This document shows positions 42,529 through 51,261 of a stretch of 64,000 bases of DNA, piece after piece. Position 1 is the stretch's first letter; each line of letters starts with the position of its first letter. The DNA comes from Segatella copri (lineage in GTDB: Bacteria; Bacteroidota; Bacteroidia; Bacteroidales; Bacteroidaceae). The notes under the pieces are model-generated. The model was not told where the DNA came from, did no database searches, and saw nothing but the letters and a program-made list of their open reading frames with translations. The stretch lies in NCBI RefSeq assembly GCF_019249795.2, contig NZ_CP156891.1, positions 651,001 through 715,000 on the forward strand, in the 5' to 3' direction. A program made the translations under genes and the position numbers.

Positions 42529-43302
42529 ATGAAACTGAAAGCATATCATTCCATCCTCATCTTCGCCATCCTTGTGATGTCTGCGGCATTCTCCAGCGTA
42601 AGCAACTACCGCAAGGCACAGTATGCCATTGTACAAGATATGAACAAAGCTTTGGCTCTGACTCTTCAGGAAAATAAATATCAATGGATTACGCCTGATA
42701 CCATCCAGAGCTACCGCTCACATCTCAGCATCGACCTGCTGAAGTCGACCAGTAATCTCTGCTATGTGATGGAAGACAGAAGAAGAGGCAAGAACAATTT
42801 CCAGCTGGTAAATAGCGCCAACCTGCTCAGCAGCAAAGAGATGCTCCTCAACGAGCATTCTATCCAAAGTTATGCCAACTGTTCGATGGCAGATGTTTTG
42901 AGTATGAGCAACCAGCGGACATCTTTGACGCTTACCCTCATGGCTATGATTTGGGCAATTGCATCGCTATACTATCATCGCAGAAAACAACCCTGGAATC
43001 ATGAGGCCGATATGTTCGGCACCATGTGCTATTCTCAAGACGAGGATTCCTTCTACAATCAGGAAAGCGGACAAGCCATCAAGTTTACTCCGATGCAGCA
43101 CCAACTGATGCAACTCTTCTTCAACAATACGCATCATCAACTCTCCAAACAGGAGATTTGTGATGCTCTTTGGCCCAAGAAACCGGATGCCAGCGAAACG
43201 CTCTATACCTTGATTCGCCGTATCAAACCGGTGATTGAGCAGAATAGCAACCTCATGATTGAGTCGGAAAGAGGCAAGTCTTATCGACTGATTATCAGAT
43301 AA
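42529..43302 (+). CDS. Membrane-anchored OmpR-type winged-helix regulator
   Basis: A 257-residue one-component regulator. A first membrane segment (about 7-24, ILIFAILVMSAAFSSV), a periplasmic domain of about 105 residues and a second membrane segment (about 131-148, TLTLMAMIWAIASLYYH) precede a cytoplasmic C-terminal winged helix (about 180-257, FTPMQHQLMQLFFNNTHHQLSKQEICDALWPKKPDASETLYTLIRRIKPVI ... GKSYRLII). The topology is the reverse of ToxR/CadC, in which the DNA-binding domain is N-terminal. No receiver or kinase domain is present. Neighbours are a divergent TonB receptor and a small exported protein. Confidence 0.85.
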   Translation: MKLKAYHSILIFAILVMSAAFSSVSNYRKAQYAIVQDMNKALALTLQENKYQWITPDTIQSYRSHLSIDLLKSTSNLCYVMEDRRRGKNNFQLVNSANLLSSKEMLLNEHSIQSYANCSMADVLSMSNQRTSLTLTLMAMIWAIASLYYHRRKQPWNHEADMFGTMCYSQDEDSFYNQESGQAIKFTPMQHQLMQLFFNNTHHQLSKQEICDALWPKKPDASETLYTLIRRIKPVIEQNSNLMIESERGKSYRLIIR

Positions 43303-43336
43303 GTTCAGAAATGTCAGTCAAATGTCATACTTATTA

Positions 43337-43368
43337 TTTGGCAGTTTCCCATCTTCTTCATACCTTTG
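43337..43368 (+). promoter_or_regulatory. Promoter of the small exported protein gene
   Basis: TTTG at 43337-43340 and TACCTTTG at 43361-43368, 20-bp spacer. It excludes a start at 43366. Confidence 0.75.
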
Positions 43369-43395
43369 CAGCTAAAATATAAAAGTGGCAAAGAT

Positions 43396-43953
43396 ATGAA
43401 GAAGATTTTTTTGATAGCAATTGTCTTGCTGATGATGATAAACTTCATCATCAACTATCATCATGAGGTTACAAAAGAGAAGCATACACCGATGGCGGAT
43501 TTCAAGACCAAAGTAGAGATGGCGCCCATGAAGGAATACAATGATCCTGACTTCGGCTACGTTATCAAGTATCCTTGCTTCTTCCAACAGGAGGATACTT
43601 CGGTATCGGGATACCAGGGCTATGCCCGCTTCTCATTCACCAATCATGCCAACATCATCCTGGAGAGTTACGTTACCCCCAACTATAGCAACACCCTTCA
43701 GGCTTGTGCCGATTCTCTAGCCCAGAAGCTTCATTCGGAAAGGACGATGCAGGCATCGAATAAGGCATTCATCCTCTCCGGTCCTGTTTATGAAAACGGA
43801 GTAAGAGTAGATGGCTACAGTCATTACGATAAATTCATCAAAAGTGGTAGAATACTCTTCGTCTATTCCCTCACCTATCCCGACAGTTACAAGCCAGCCA
43901 TGCCCCGACTGTTCAAACTCATAGACGACTGGAAGGTTTTGGGTGCATATTAA
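43396..43953 (+). CDS. Small exported or membrane-anchored protein of unknown function
   Basis: The product has 185 residues from the ATG at 43396. One N-terminal hydrophobic segment (IFLIAIVLLMMINFIINYHH) is uncleaved or signal-like. The rest is soluble and mixed alpha/beta (PDFGYVIKYPCFFQQEDT, YARFSFTNHANIILESYVTPNY, RILFVYSLTYPDSYKPAMPRLFKLIDDWKV). The last segment resembles proteins of the PsbP/MOG1-like fold, but that is a guess. It may belong to the regulator/receptor module next to it. Confidence 0.7.
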   Translation: MKKIFLIAIVLLMMINFIINYHHEVTKEKHTPMADFKTKVEMAPMKEYNDPDFGYVIKYPCFFQQEDTSVSGYQGYARFSFTNHANIILESYVTPNYSNTLQACADSLAQKLHSERTMQASNKAFILSGPVYENGVRVDGYSHYDKFIKSGRILFVYSLTYPDSYKPAMPRLFKLIDDWKVLGAY

Positions 43954-44028
43954 TCTGCCTTGAAGATATCCTCACAAGCCTCTTGGAATTGTATAAAAAC
44001 AGCTTTCAAAGAAGATAAAAGCACTTGA

Positions 44029-44063
44029 TTATTTGCATATATCAAATAATAATTGTACATTTG
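44029..44063 (+). promoter_or_regulatory. Promoter with overlapping palindromic operator for the helicase gene
   Basis: TTTG (44032-44035) and TACATTTG (44056-44063) have a 20-bp spacer. A palindrome TTATTTG-N7-CAAATAA (44029-44049) covers the -33 element, suggesting repression. Confidence 0.55.
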
Positions 44064-44089
44064 CGGTGTAAATATAAACATCGAAGATT

Positions 44090-47000
44090 ATGTCAATATT
44101 CAGTCGCCTCTTTGGAAGGAAAAACAATCTCACCGTAAGCTCTGACATCAAGAAGGAAGATGCCAGAAGCAGGAACATTGCCTTCGTGGATACCGAAGTG
44201 GGACTGAAAGACCATAAAATACATGACATCGGAGCATTGCGTTATGACGGAGCCAACTTTCACCAAGCATCACAGACGGCACTGAACAAGTTCCTGCAAG
44301 AAGGAAAGGTTGACTATATCTGCGGTCATAACCTCATTCATCACGATGCCCGCTATCTCCAACTCAACGGCATACTGATAGATACCCTCTATCTCTCCCC
44401 GCTCCTCTTCCCCAAGCGCCCTTACCATCATTTGGTAAAGGACGACAAACTAATGAGCGAGCAGATGAATAATCCTGTCAACGACTGCGAGAAAGCCAAG
44501 GAGCTTTTGATGGACGAAATCGCTGCATGGAATCAGTTATCAGAAAGGAAAAGGAAAATCTTCACCTTGCTGCTCCAGAATGAAGAGGAATTCAGAGGAT
44601 TTCTGATGTATGTGGGAGCCATCGAAAAGGATGATGCAATCAGAGACGTTTCAGAATTCATTCTTTCTGAATACAAGAATCATATTTGCGCCCATGCCGA
44701 CATTCCGGCTCTTGCAGCCCAGTCTCCTTGCGGCTTGGCATACGCCTTGGCTCTCATAGGCACAGACGATTACCAATCTGTAACCCCAGGTTGGGTACTC
44801 TTCCATTATCCCGAAGTAGAACATATCATCTATATGCTCTGCCATACCCAATGCACCGATGGCTGCGAGTATTGCAACCGCATGCTCGACATTCATCACA
44901 ACCTGAAACAACTCTTCGGCTATGATGCCTTCCGTACCTATGACGGCGAACCGCTGCAGGAACAGGCATCGCAGGCAGCAGTGGATGGCAAGTCATTATT
45001 GGCGATATTTCCTACAGGTGGCGGCAAGTCGCTCACCTTCCAGTTGCCAGCCTTGATGGATGGCAGAACCATACATGGACTCACCGTGGTTATCTCGCCT
45101 CTGCAGTCATTGATGAAAGACCAGGTAGATAACCTCGCAGACCGCGGCTTCACCGATGCCGTAACCATCAACGGTCTCCTCGACCCAATCTCCCGCTCCC
45201 TAGCCATCGAACGAGTACAGAGCGGAGATGCCACCTTATTATATATAGCACCAGAGATGTTGCGCTCCAAAACCATCGAGCGCATTCTGATGGCACGGCA
45301 TGTGGTGAGATTCGTCATTGATGAAGCTCACTGCTTCTCTGCATGGGGACAAGACTTCCGTGTGGATTACCTATATATCGGCAAGTTTATCAAGGAATAT
45401 CAGGAACGTAAGTTTGGCAAGGATGCTATGGCCCGCAATCATGGTCAAACCCTGATACCCGTATCTTGCTTCACCGCCACTGCAAAACAGAAGGTGGTGC
45501 AGGACATCTGCGACTATTTCAAGCATTGGCTGGGTACCGACCTCCAGCTCTTCGCCTCATCAGCCTCACGTACCAACCTGCACTATTCCGTTATCCACGT
45601 AGATAGTGACGGCAATAAATACAATCTCCTGCGCTCGTTGGTAGAGCAGGCTGATTGCCCTACCATCATCTACGTATCCCGCACCAAGCGAACCCGTGAA
45701 CTCGCCCAAAAACTGACACGTGACGGCATATCCGCCCTGCCCTATAATGGCAAGATGGATGCCGATGAGAAGATACACAATCAGGATGCCTTCATGAGCG
45801 ATAAGGTAAGAATCATCGTTGCCACCTCCGCCTTCGGCATGGGAGTAGATAAAAGCGATGTGGGGTTGGTTATCCACTACGACATCTCCGACTCTCTGGA
45901 GAACTATGTACAGGAGGCTGGACGTGCAGGAAGAGACCCACACCTCAATGCCAAATGCTATGTACTCTATAGCGATGAGGACTTGGACAAGCACTTCATC
46001 CTGCTCAACCAAACCAAGCTGAGCATCAGCGAGATACAACAGGTATGGAAAGCCATTAAGGATTTTACCAAGCAGCGTCCACATGTAAGTTGTTCGGCAC
46101 TGGAGATAGCCCGTCAAGCCGGTTGGGATGACTCGGTATCCGACATAGAAACCCGTGTCCGCACCGCCCTTTCTGCTCTAGAACAGAGCGGATACATAGA
46201 GCGTGGCAACAACATTCCGCACGTCTATGCCACAGGTATCACCGTCAAGAACATGGACGAGGCAAGACTTCGCCTCACCGAATCACCCCTGTTCTCGGAA
46301 GATGAGATGCAGAATGCCATCCGCATCATCAAGTCGCTCATCACCCAGAAGCATATAGCCAAGGCACAGGATAGCGAGGCTGAATCCCGCATCGATTACC
46401 TCGCCGACATCCTAGGACTCAGCAAGCGAGACGTCATCTCCTCCGTTGACAGAATGCGCCAGGAAGGCATCCTTGCCGATACCCGTGACATCTCTGCCTA
46501 TCTGCAAGACATCAGCGACAAGCAACGCAAGCCTCAGCAGATGCTGGAAAACTTCGCCAAACTGGAAAGATACATCCTGGAACATATCCCGGATGAATCG
46601 CTGCACATCACATACAAGCAACTCAATGACTATGCCGTACACGACGGCATCAACACTTCAACCGAAAAGAAAATCCGCACACTGCTATACTTCCTGGCAG
46701 TAAAGGGATATACGCACAAGAAGGAAGACGGCGTCCGCAATCTCATCGTAACAAGAGACAAGGACATAGAGACCATCATCAAGCGATTCGAAAGACGAAT
46801 TGAAGTTTGCCGATTCATTATCGAAAGACTATACAGCCTGGCTGAGGAAAACAGTAAAACTATAACAGAAGAGAGCAACAATAGCTCTTCTGTAGATTCA
46901 AAAGAGAAGCCTCTTCAATTCTCGGTAGTCGAACTTCTGAACGATCTGAAATCCAGCAACCAGTCACTCTTCTCCGACTTCTCTTCCCTGCAGTTGGAAG

Positions 47001-49084
47001 ACGTGGAGGAAGCCTTGCTCTATCTCTCCAAGATAGGAGCCATGAAGCTGGAAGGAGGATTCCTGGTGCTTTACAATGCGATGGCAATTAAACGCATCAA
47101 GGAACCTCGCCTCCACTATAAGCAGGAGGATTACCGCATGCTCAATGAATTCTACAAGCAGAAGATTCAACAGATTCACATCGTGGGCGAATATGCCAAC
47201 CTGATGGTAAGGGATTACGACGCCGCCCTGCAATATGTGCAGGATTACTTCCAGATGGACTACCATCGCTTCATCTCAAAATACTTCAAGGGCAACCGGG
47301 AGACTGAGATAGAGCGCAACGTAACACCTTCGAAGTATAAGAAACTCTTCGGAATACTCTCCAAGCGACAGAAGGAAATCATCGACGACCACGAGTCCCG
47401 CTGCATCGTAGTCGCTGCCGGTCCTGGCAGCGGCAAGACACGTGTGCTCGTACATAAGCTTGCCTCTCTCCTGCTACTGGAAGATGTAAAGCACGAACAA
47501 CTCCTGATGCTCACTTTCTCTCGTGCAGCCGCTACCGAGTTCAAGCAGCGACTGATGCAACTCATCGGCAATGCCGCCCATTTCGTAGAAATCAAGACCT
47601 TCCATTCCTACTGCTTCGACCTGTTGGGCAGAGTTGGCAATCTGGATGAGGCAGGAGATGTGGTTAAGCAAGCCGCCGAAATGATTAACAATGGAGAAGT
47701 GGAACCCAATCGCATCAGCAAGACCGTGCTCGTTATCGACGAAGCGCAAGACATGAGCAAGGATGACTATGCCCTTGTCTCTGCTCTGATGAAAGCCAAC
47801 GAAGAGATGAGGGTGATTGCCGTAGGCGATGATGACCAGAACATCTATGAGTTTAGAGGTTCCAACTCGCGGTATCTCTATGAACTGACCCAGACAGAGC
47901 ACAGCCGTTTCATCGAGATGACGGAGAATTACCGCAGTCTTCGCCACATCGTGGATACTGCCAACGATTTCGCCCGCAACATCCGCCAACGAATTAAATC
48001 TACCCCTATCATCTCCATGAGTCAAGAAGATGGAGAGGTAAGAATCGTGAAGCATCCTTACGAGATTCAGGAGAAAAAGGTTTATATGTATCAGCCTATC
48101 CTAGAAGACGTTACGCGATTACTAAGAAGTAACGCTTCAAAAGAAGCCGATGCATTTTCCCACAAGAAGAACGAAACCATCAGCATCCTCACGCAGACCA
48201 ATGAGGAGGCTGTCATCATGCTGGCTCTTCTTCACAGCCATGGTATCAGGGCCAAGCTGGTGCAATCAATGGACGGCTTGCGCTTCTGGAATCTGGCAGA
48301 GGTAAGATACTTCTTGAAGAAGATAGACCAAGGCATCAAGGAGACGAAATCCCCTATCATCCCTGATGATATTTGGGAAGCAGCCAAGCAGCAGACATTC
48401 CAAAAGTATGCCACCAGCCAGGCATTGCCATATCTGCGCCGCAGCCTTCAGATATTTGAGCAGACCAATCGTGCCAAATACTACAGCGACCTGAGGGAGT
48501 TCGTGTTCGAATCATCAGTAGAAGACTTCTGTGACATCTCGAAATCAGACATCGTGGTCAGCACCATCCACAAGGCAAAAGGCCATGAGTTCGACCATGT
48601 ACTGATGCTCATTACCCATCCCGAGCATCCTACTGATGACATACTGCGCCGATACTATGTAGGTATGACCCGTGCCAAGCGTACGCTTGCCATCCACACC
48701 AACGGCAATCTCTTCGACTGCCAGAAAAGTGCCCAGCATCTCTATGATGCCCAAGCCTACGATGAGCCCAACGAAATAGTGCTTCAACTCTCACACAAGG
48801 ATGTAAACCTGGGCTTCTCCAAGCCTCACAAGGACGCTATCCTTTCCTTGAGAAGCGGTATGCCGCTAACCTACCACGACCATTGCCTCTGTCTCCCATC
48901 AACAGGCAGAGACATATCCCAACTCTCCATCAAGATGAAGGAGAAACTAGGCAAATGGGAGTTGAAAGGCTACAAGGTAACCGCTGCCCGAATCCGCTTC
49001 ATCGTGGCATGGAAGTCAAAGGATGCACCGAGGGATGAGCAGGAATCCGCCATCGTGCTCGCTGATTTGGTAATGAAAAAATAA
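44090..49084 (+). CDS. DEDD exonuclease-RecQ helicase-UvrD helicase fusion protein
   Basis: A 1,664-residue protein with three enzymatic parts. Residues about 28-150 look like a DEDD exonuclease (FVDTEVG, CGHNLIHHDARYL, PVNDCEKAKELL). Residues about 290-650 are a RecQ-type SF2 helicase with Walker A FPTGGGKSLTFQLPAL (near 309), DEAHCFSAWGQDFR (near 409) and the arginine-finger motif YVQEAGRAGRDPH. Residues about 1095-1540 are a UvrD/Rep SF1 helicase with AAGPGSGKTRVLVHKLA (near 1112), VIDEAQDMSKDDY (near 1213), GDDDQNIYEFRGSN and VSTIHKAKGHEFDHVLM (near 1489). Winged-helix-like segments lie between. Related fusions are known in Bacteroidota but their role, repair or defence, is unsettled. Confidence 0.9.
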   Translation: MSIFSRLFGRKNNLTVSSDIKKEDARSRNIAFVDTEVGLKDHKIHDIGALRYDGANFHQASQTALNKFLQEGKVDYICGHNLIHHDARYLQLNGILIDTLYLSPLLFPKRPYHHLVKDDKLMSEQMNNPVNDCEKAKELLMDEIAAWNQLSERKRKIFTLLLQNEEEFRGFLMYVGAIEKDDAIRDVSEFILSEYKNHICAHADIPALAAQSPCGLAYALALIGTDDYQSVTPGWVLFHYPEVEHIIYMLCHTQCTDGCEYCNRMLDIHHNLKQLFGYDAFRTYDGEPLQEQASQAAVDGKSLLAIFPTGGGKSLTFQLPALMDGRTIHGLTVVISPLQSLMKDQVDNLADRGFTDAVTINGLLDPISRSLAIERVQSGDATLLYIAPEMLRSKTIERILMARHVVRFVIDEAHCFSAWGQDFRVDYLYIGKFIKEYQERKFGKDAMARNHGQTLIPVSCFTATAKQKVVQDICDYFKHWLGTDLQLFASSASRTNLHYSVIHVDSDGNKYNLLRSLVEQADCPTIIYVSRTKRTRELAQKLTRDGISALPYNGKMDADEKIHNQDAFMSDKVRIIVATSAFGMGVDKSDVGLVIHYDISDSLENYVQEAGRAGRDPHLNAKCYVLYSDEDLDKHFILLNQTKLSISEIQQVWKAIKDFTKQRPHVSCSALEIARQAGWDDSVSDIETRVRTALSALEQSGYIERGNNIPHVYATGITVKNMDEARLRLTESPLFSEDEMQNAIRIIKSLITQKHIAKAQDSEAESRIDYLADILGLSKRDVISSVDRMRQEGILADTRDISAYLQDISDKQRKPQQMLENFAKLERYILEHIPDESLHITYKQLNDYAVHDGINTSTEKKIRTLLYFLAVKGYTHKKEDGVRNLIVTRDKDIETIIKRFERRIEVCRFIIERLYSLAEENSKTITEESNNSSSVDSKEKPLQFSVVELLNDLKSSNQSLFSDFSSLQLEDVEEALLYLSKIGAMKLEGGFLVLYNAMAIKRIKEPRLHYKQEDYRMLNEFYKQKIQQIHIVGEYANLMVRDYDAALQYVQDYFQMDYHRFISKYFKGNRETEIERNVTPSKYKKLFGILSKRQKEIIDDHESRCIVVAAGPGSGKTRVLVHKLASLLLLEDVKHEQLLMLTFSRAAATEFKQRLMQLIGNAAHFVEIKTFHSYCFDLLGRVGNLDEAGDVVKQAAEMINNGEVEPNRISKTVLVIDEAQDMSKDDYALVSALMKANEEMRVIAVGDDDQNIYEFRGSNSRYLYELTQTEHSRFIEMTENYRSLRHIVDTANDFARNIRQRIKSTPIISMSQEDGEVRIVKHPYEIQEKKVYMYQPILEDVTRLLRSNASKEADAFSHKKNETISILTQTNEEAVIMLALLHSHGIRAKLVQSMDGLRFWNLAEVRYFLKKIDQGIKETKSPIIPDDIWEAAKQQTFQKYATSQALPYLRRSLQIFEQTNRAKYYSDLREFVFESSVEDFCDISKSDIVVSTIHKAKGHEFDHVLMLITHPEHPTDDILRRYYVGMTRAKRTLAIHTNGNLFDCQKSAQHLYDAQAYDEPNEIVLQLSHKDVNLGFSKPHKDAILSLRSGMPLTYHDHCLCLPSTGRDISQLSIKMKEKLGKWELKGYKVTAARIRFIVAWKSKDAPRDEQESAIVLADLVMKK

Positions 49085-49116
49085 GGTAAGCTCCTGGAAC
49101 CTTATCTACAAGCACA

Positions 49117-49266
49117 ACCTACGATAAGTATTCTTATCCACTAAGAGAATTAGGCTGGGATATTGATGAAATCATCAACCCTGTACTCTTCTCCCCAAAA
49201 GAATGGGAGGAGAACCATTATACCTTATTCAATCATAACGTAAATAAGAAAGGAATTGCAATATGA
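49117..49266 (+). pseudogene. C-terminal remnant of a nucleotidyltransferase-domain protein
   Basis: The frame encodes TYDKYSYPLRELGWDIDEI, then INPVLFSPKEWEENHYTLFNHNVNKKGIAI and stop. The PLRELG...I-D-I, SPKEWEE and F-x-H/K-N-V pattern is the usual end of MNT-type nucleotidyltransferase proteins. The active-site half is absent and no start codon precedes it; an in-frame stop lies at 49087. It follows the helicase stop by 33 bp. Confidence 0.6.
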
Positions 49267-49289
49267 TGAAGGGAGTTACAAATTTTACT

Positions 49290-49373
49290 GCACAACAACT
49301 GTTTTACGCTCGCACAACACGTGTTGTGCAAGCGCATAACAGCTGATATGCAAGCGCACAACAGCTGTTGTGC
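49290..49373. repeat. Array of four 18-bp palindromes at exact 22-bp period
   Basis: Units at 49290, 49312, 49334 and 49356, separated by 4-bp spacers GCTC, AAGC, AAGC. Units two and four are perfect palindromes (GCACAACACGTGTTGTGC and GCACAACAGCTGTTGTGC); unit three has one mismatch; unit one is degenerate. The rest of the 530-bp gap (49267-49616) shows only A/T-rich sequence and the HU-like gene's promoter. Confidence 0.85.
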
Positions 49374-49558
49374 GACTGACGGAAGTGACTTTCCCGGCAA
49401 CATATACTTACTGTTCCAACAACTTATCCTATTTCTTCCGACAACTTATAAAGGCTTCTTACGATGCTTATTCCTATTGATAAGCAGTTCTAACCCACAT
49501 CAATAACACCGCTCATTCGTATCAATCAAACCGCTCATCCATATTAGTGCCATTTTTA

Positions 49559-49590
49559 TTTGGTAGTTTAAGAATAAAAGATTACCTTTG
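49559..49590 (+). promoter_or_regulatory. Promoter of the HU-like gene
   Basis: TTTG at 49559-49562 and TACCTTTG at 49583-49590, 20-bp spacer; ATG at 49617. Confidence 0.8.
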
Positions 49591-49616
49591 TATCGCTAAA
49601 CAGAAAGAAGAATACG

Positions 49617-50222
49617 ATGGCTATTAAATATGAAATCCATTATCTTCCCAATGCAGGAGGAAATGAAGAAACTCGCCGATTCGCCCATATCTTTGAGCAA
49701 ACAGCTATGACTGACAAGGAGATGATCAGCCGAATCGCCAGACATAGCTGTCTGGGAGAAGGAGAAGTTTCGTCCGTACTCATGAAACTGCGTGATATCA
49801 TAGAAGAAGACCTGCAGGATGGAAAACGTGTCAACATTCCGGAAATAGGTTATCTCTCGCTCTCGGTAGATCTGGATATGGATGAACTGAAACCCGACAA
49901 TAAAGTGAGAGCTGAATATGTAAGCGTAAGAGGCATCAAGTTTCGCCCCAATGCAGACCTGCTGAAACAGGTGAAATATAATACCCATTTCGAGAAATCA
50001 CAATATACTTCCCGCTCCTACCCTTTCTCTGAAGATGCATTGAAGGAGAAAATAAGAGAGTATCTGAAGCATAACCGTTCCATTAACAGAAAAGTACTGG
50101 AAGCGGAATTTCATATCCGTAAACAGACAGCACTCAACTGGCTGAAGAAACTGGAAAAATCCGGTTTCCTGATTAAAGAAGGTTCACGCAATGCTCCGGT
50201 TTATTTCCTGGCAGAAGAATAG
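49617..50222 (+). CDS. HU-like DNA-binding domain fused to a C-terminal winged helix
   Basis: A 201-residue protein. Residues about 1-130 match the HU/IHF-like proteins of Bacteroidota (AIKYEIHYLPNAGGNEETRRFAHIFEQTAMTDKEMISRIARHSCLGEGEVSSVLMKLRDIIEEDLQDGKRVNIPEIGYLSL ... GIKFRPNADLLKQVK). Residues about 145-200 form a separate helix-turn-helix or winged helix (LKEKIREYLKHNRSINRKVLEAEFHIRKQTALNWLKKLEKSGFLIKEGSRNAPVYFLAEE). It should bind DNA as a dimer; the extra domain suggests sequence-specific regulation. It lies next to the palindrome array. Confidence 0.85.
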   Translation: MAIKYEIHYLPNAGGNEETRRFAHIFEQTAMTDKEMISRIARHSCLGEGEVSSVLMKLRDIIEEDLQDGKRVNIPEIGYLSLSVDLDMDELKPDNKVRAEYVSVRGIKFRPNADLLKQVKYNTHFEKSQYTSRSYPFSEDALKEKIREYLKHNRSINRKVLEAEFHIRKQTALNWLKKLEKSGFLIKEGSRNAPVYFLAEE

Positions 50223-50345
50223 GAGCCCAGCGGATGATAGGTCTCATCATGATAGAACTCTCTAGATGACTGCAAGCCATAGCCTCCGCGACCATCTAGG
50301 CTTCATTACATTAAATCTACACCCTAAAGATAAAGATAAAGTAAT

Positions 50346-51191
50346 ATGCCAAATAAAGAAGAAAAGAGAATAACAGAGCAGAGCTCGCTCTACGAACATC
50401 TGGAAAAGATGAGCGTGGATGAACTCACCGCTCATATCAATGCAGAAAACAAGAAGGTGGCTCTGGCAATAGAAGAAGCATTGCCTGCCATCAACCAACT
50501 GATTTCCGCCATCGAAGGGCAGCTGAAGAAGGGCGGAAGGCTCTTCTATGCCGGTTGCGGAACGGGCGGAAGACTGGCTACGCTCGATACCATCGAAGTG
50601 CAGAACACCTATGGCATCGACGGTTCGCAGATACAAGCCATCTTCCCCGGAGGCATCGGCTGCCTTACACAAACCAGAGAATCAAGAGAAGACGACCTGG
50701 AGAATGGCTGGCATCAGCTCTGCGACAAGCATATCTCAAAGCATGATTTCGTGCTGGGCTTCTCTGCAAGCGGCACTACTCCCTTCGTGCTTTCCATCTT
50801 GCAGCATTGCAAGGAGGCAGGTATTCCTACGGGATGCATCGTCAACAATCCCCATGCTCCCATCGCCCAAGCAGCCGATTATCCCGTAGAAGTAATCACG
50901 GGACCGGAATTCGTAACGGGAAGTACCCGCATGAAAGCCGGTTCATCGCAGAAGATGATTCTGGATATAATCAGCACTTCCCTTCAGATAAGACAAGGAC
51001 GGGTGGAAGGCAACAAGATGGTGAACGCCAAGCTTATCAATCATAAACTCATCGACCGTGCCTGCCGCATCTTCATGGAACGCAATCCGCAATATACGGA
51101 TTACGAGAAAGTGAAGCAACTGATACTGAAAGCAGGAAGCGTGAAGAAGGCGGAAGACTTGCTGAAGAGTAAAAGCGATTTAGATATTTAG
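50346..51191 (+). CDS. murQ: N-acetylmuramic acid 6-phosphate etherase
   Basis: A 281-residue SIS-domain lyase that cleaves the lactyl ether of MurNAc-6-phosphate to GlcNAc-6-phosphate in cell-wall recycling. Key segments are RITEQSSLYEHLEKMS at the start, LFYAGCGTGGRLATLDTIE, SASGTTPFVLSIL and TGPEFVTGSTRMKAGSSQKMILDIIST, with the catalytic glutamate in the EFVTGSTR region. Length and motifs match the family. No transporter or AnmK gene is adjacent. The 123-bp gap upstream shows no consensus promoter. Confidence 0.95.
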   Translation: MPNKEEKRITEQSSLYEHLEKMSVDELTAHINAENKKVALAIEEALPAINQLISAIEGQLKKGGRLFYAGCGTGGRLATLDTIEVQNTYGIDGSQIQAIFPGGIGCLTQTRESREDDLENGWHQLCDKHISKHDFVLGFSASGTTPFVLSILQHCKEAGIPTGCIVNNPHAPIAQAADYPVEVITGPEFVTGSTRMKAGSSQKMILDIISTSLQIRQGRVEGNKMVNAKLINHKLIDRACRIFMERNPQYTDYEKVKQLILKAGSVKKAEDLLKSKSDLDI

Positions 51192-51208
51192 ATAAATTTA
51201 GACCAAAC

Positions 51209-51261
51209 TTCACCTTATTTAAATAGAACTATCAAGATTTCACCTTATATAATAGAACTAT
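51209..51261 (+). repeat. Tandem 23-24-bp repeat abutting a start codon
   Basis: TTCACCTTATTTAAATAGAA plus CTAT (51209-51232) is repeated with small changes at 51239-51261, ending exactly before the ATG at 51262. Similar words occur on the minus strand near 13340-13366 and at 24994-25010. Confidence 0.6.

Noticed and set aside
49290..49373. CRISPR array
   Set aside because: Spacers are only 4 bp and nearly constant; the units are palindromes in tandem, and no cas gene is present.
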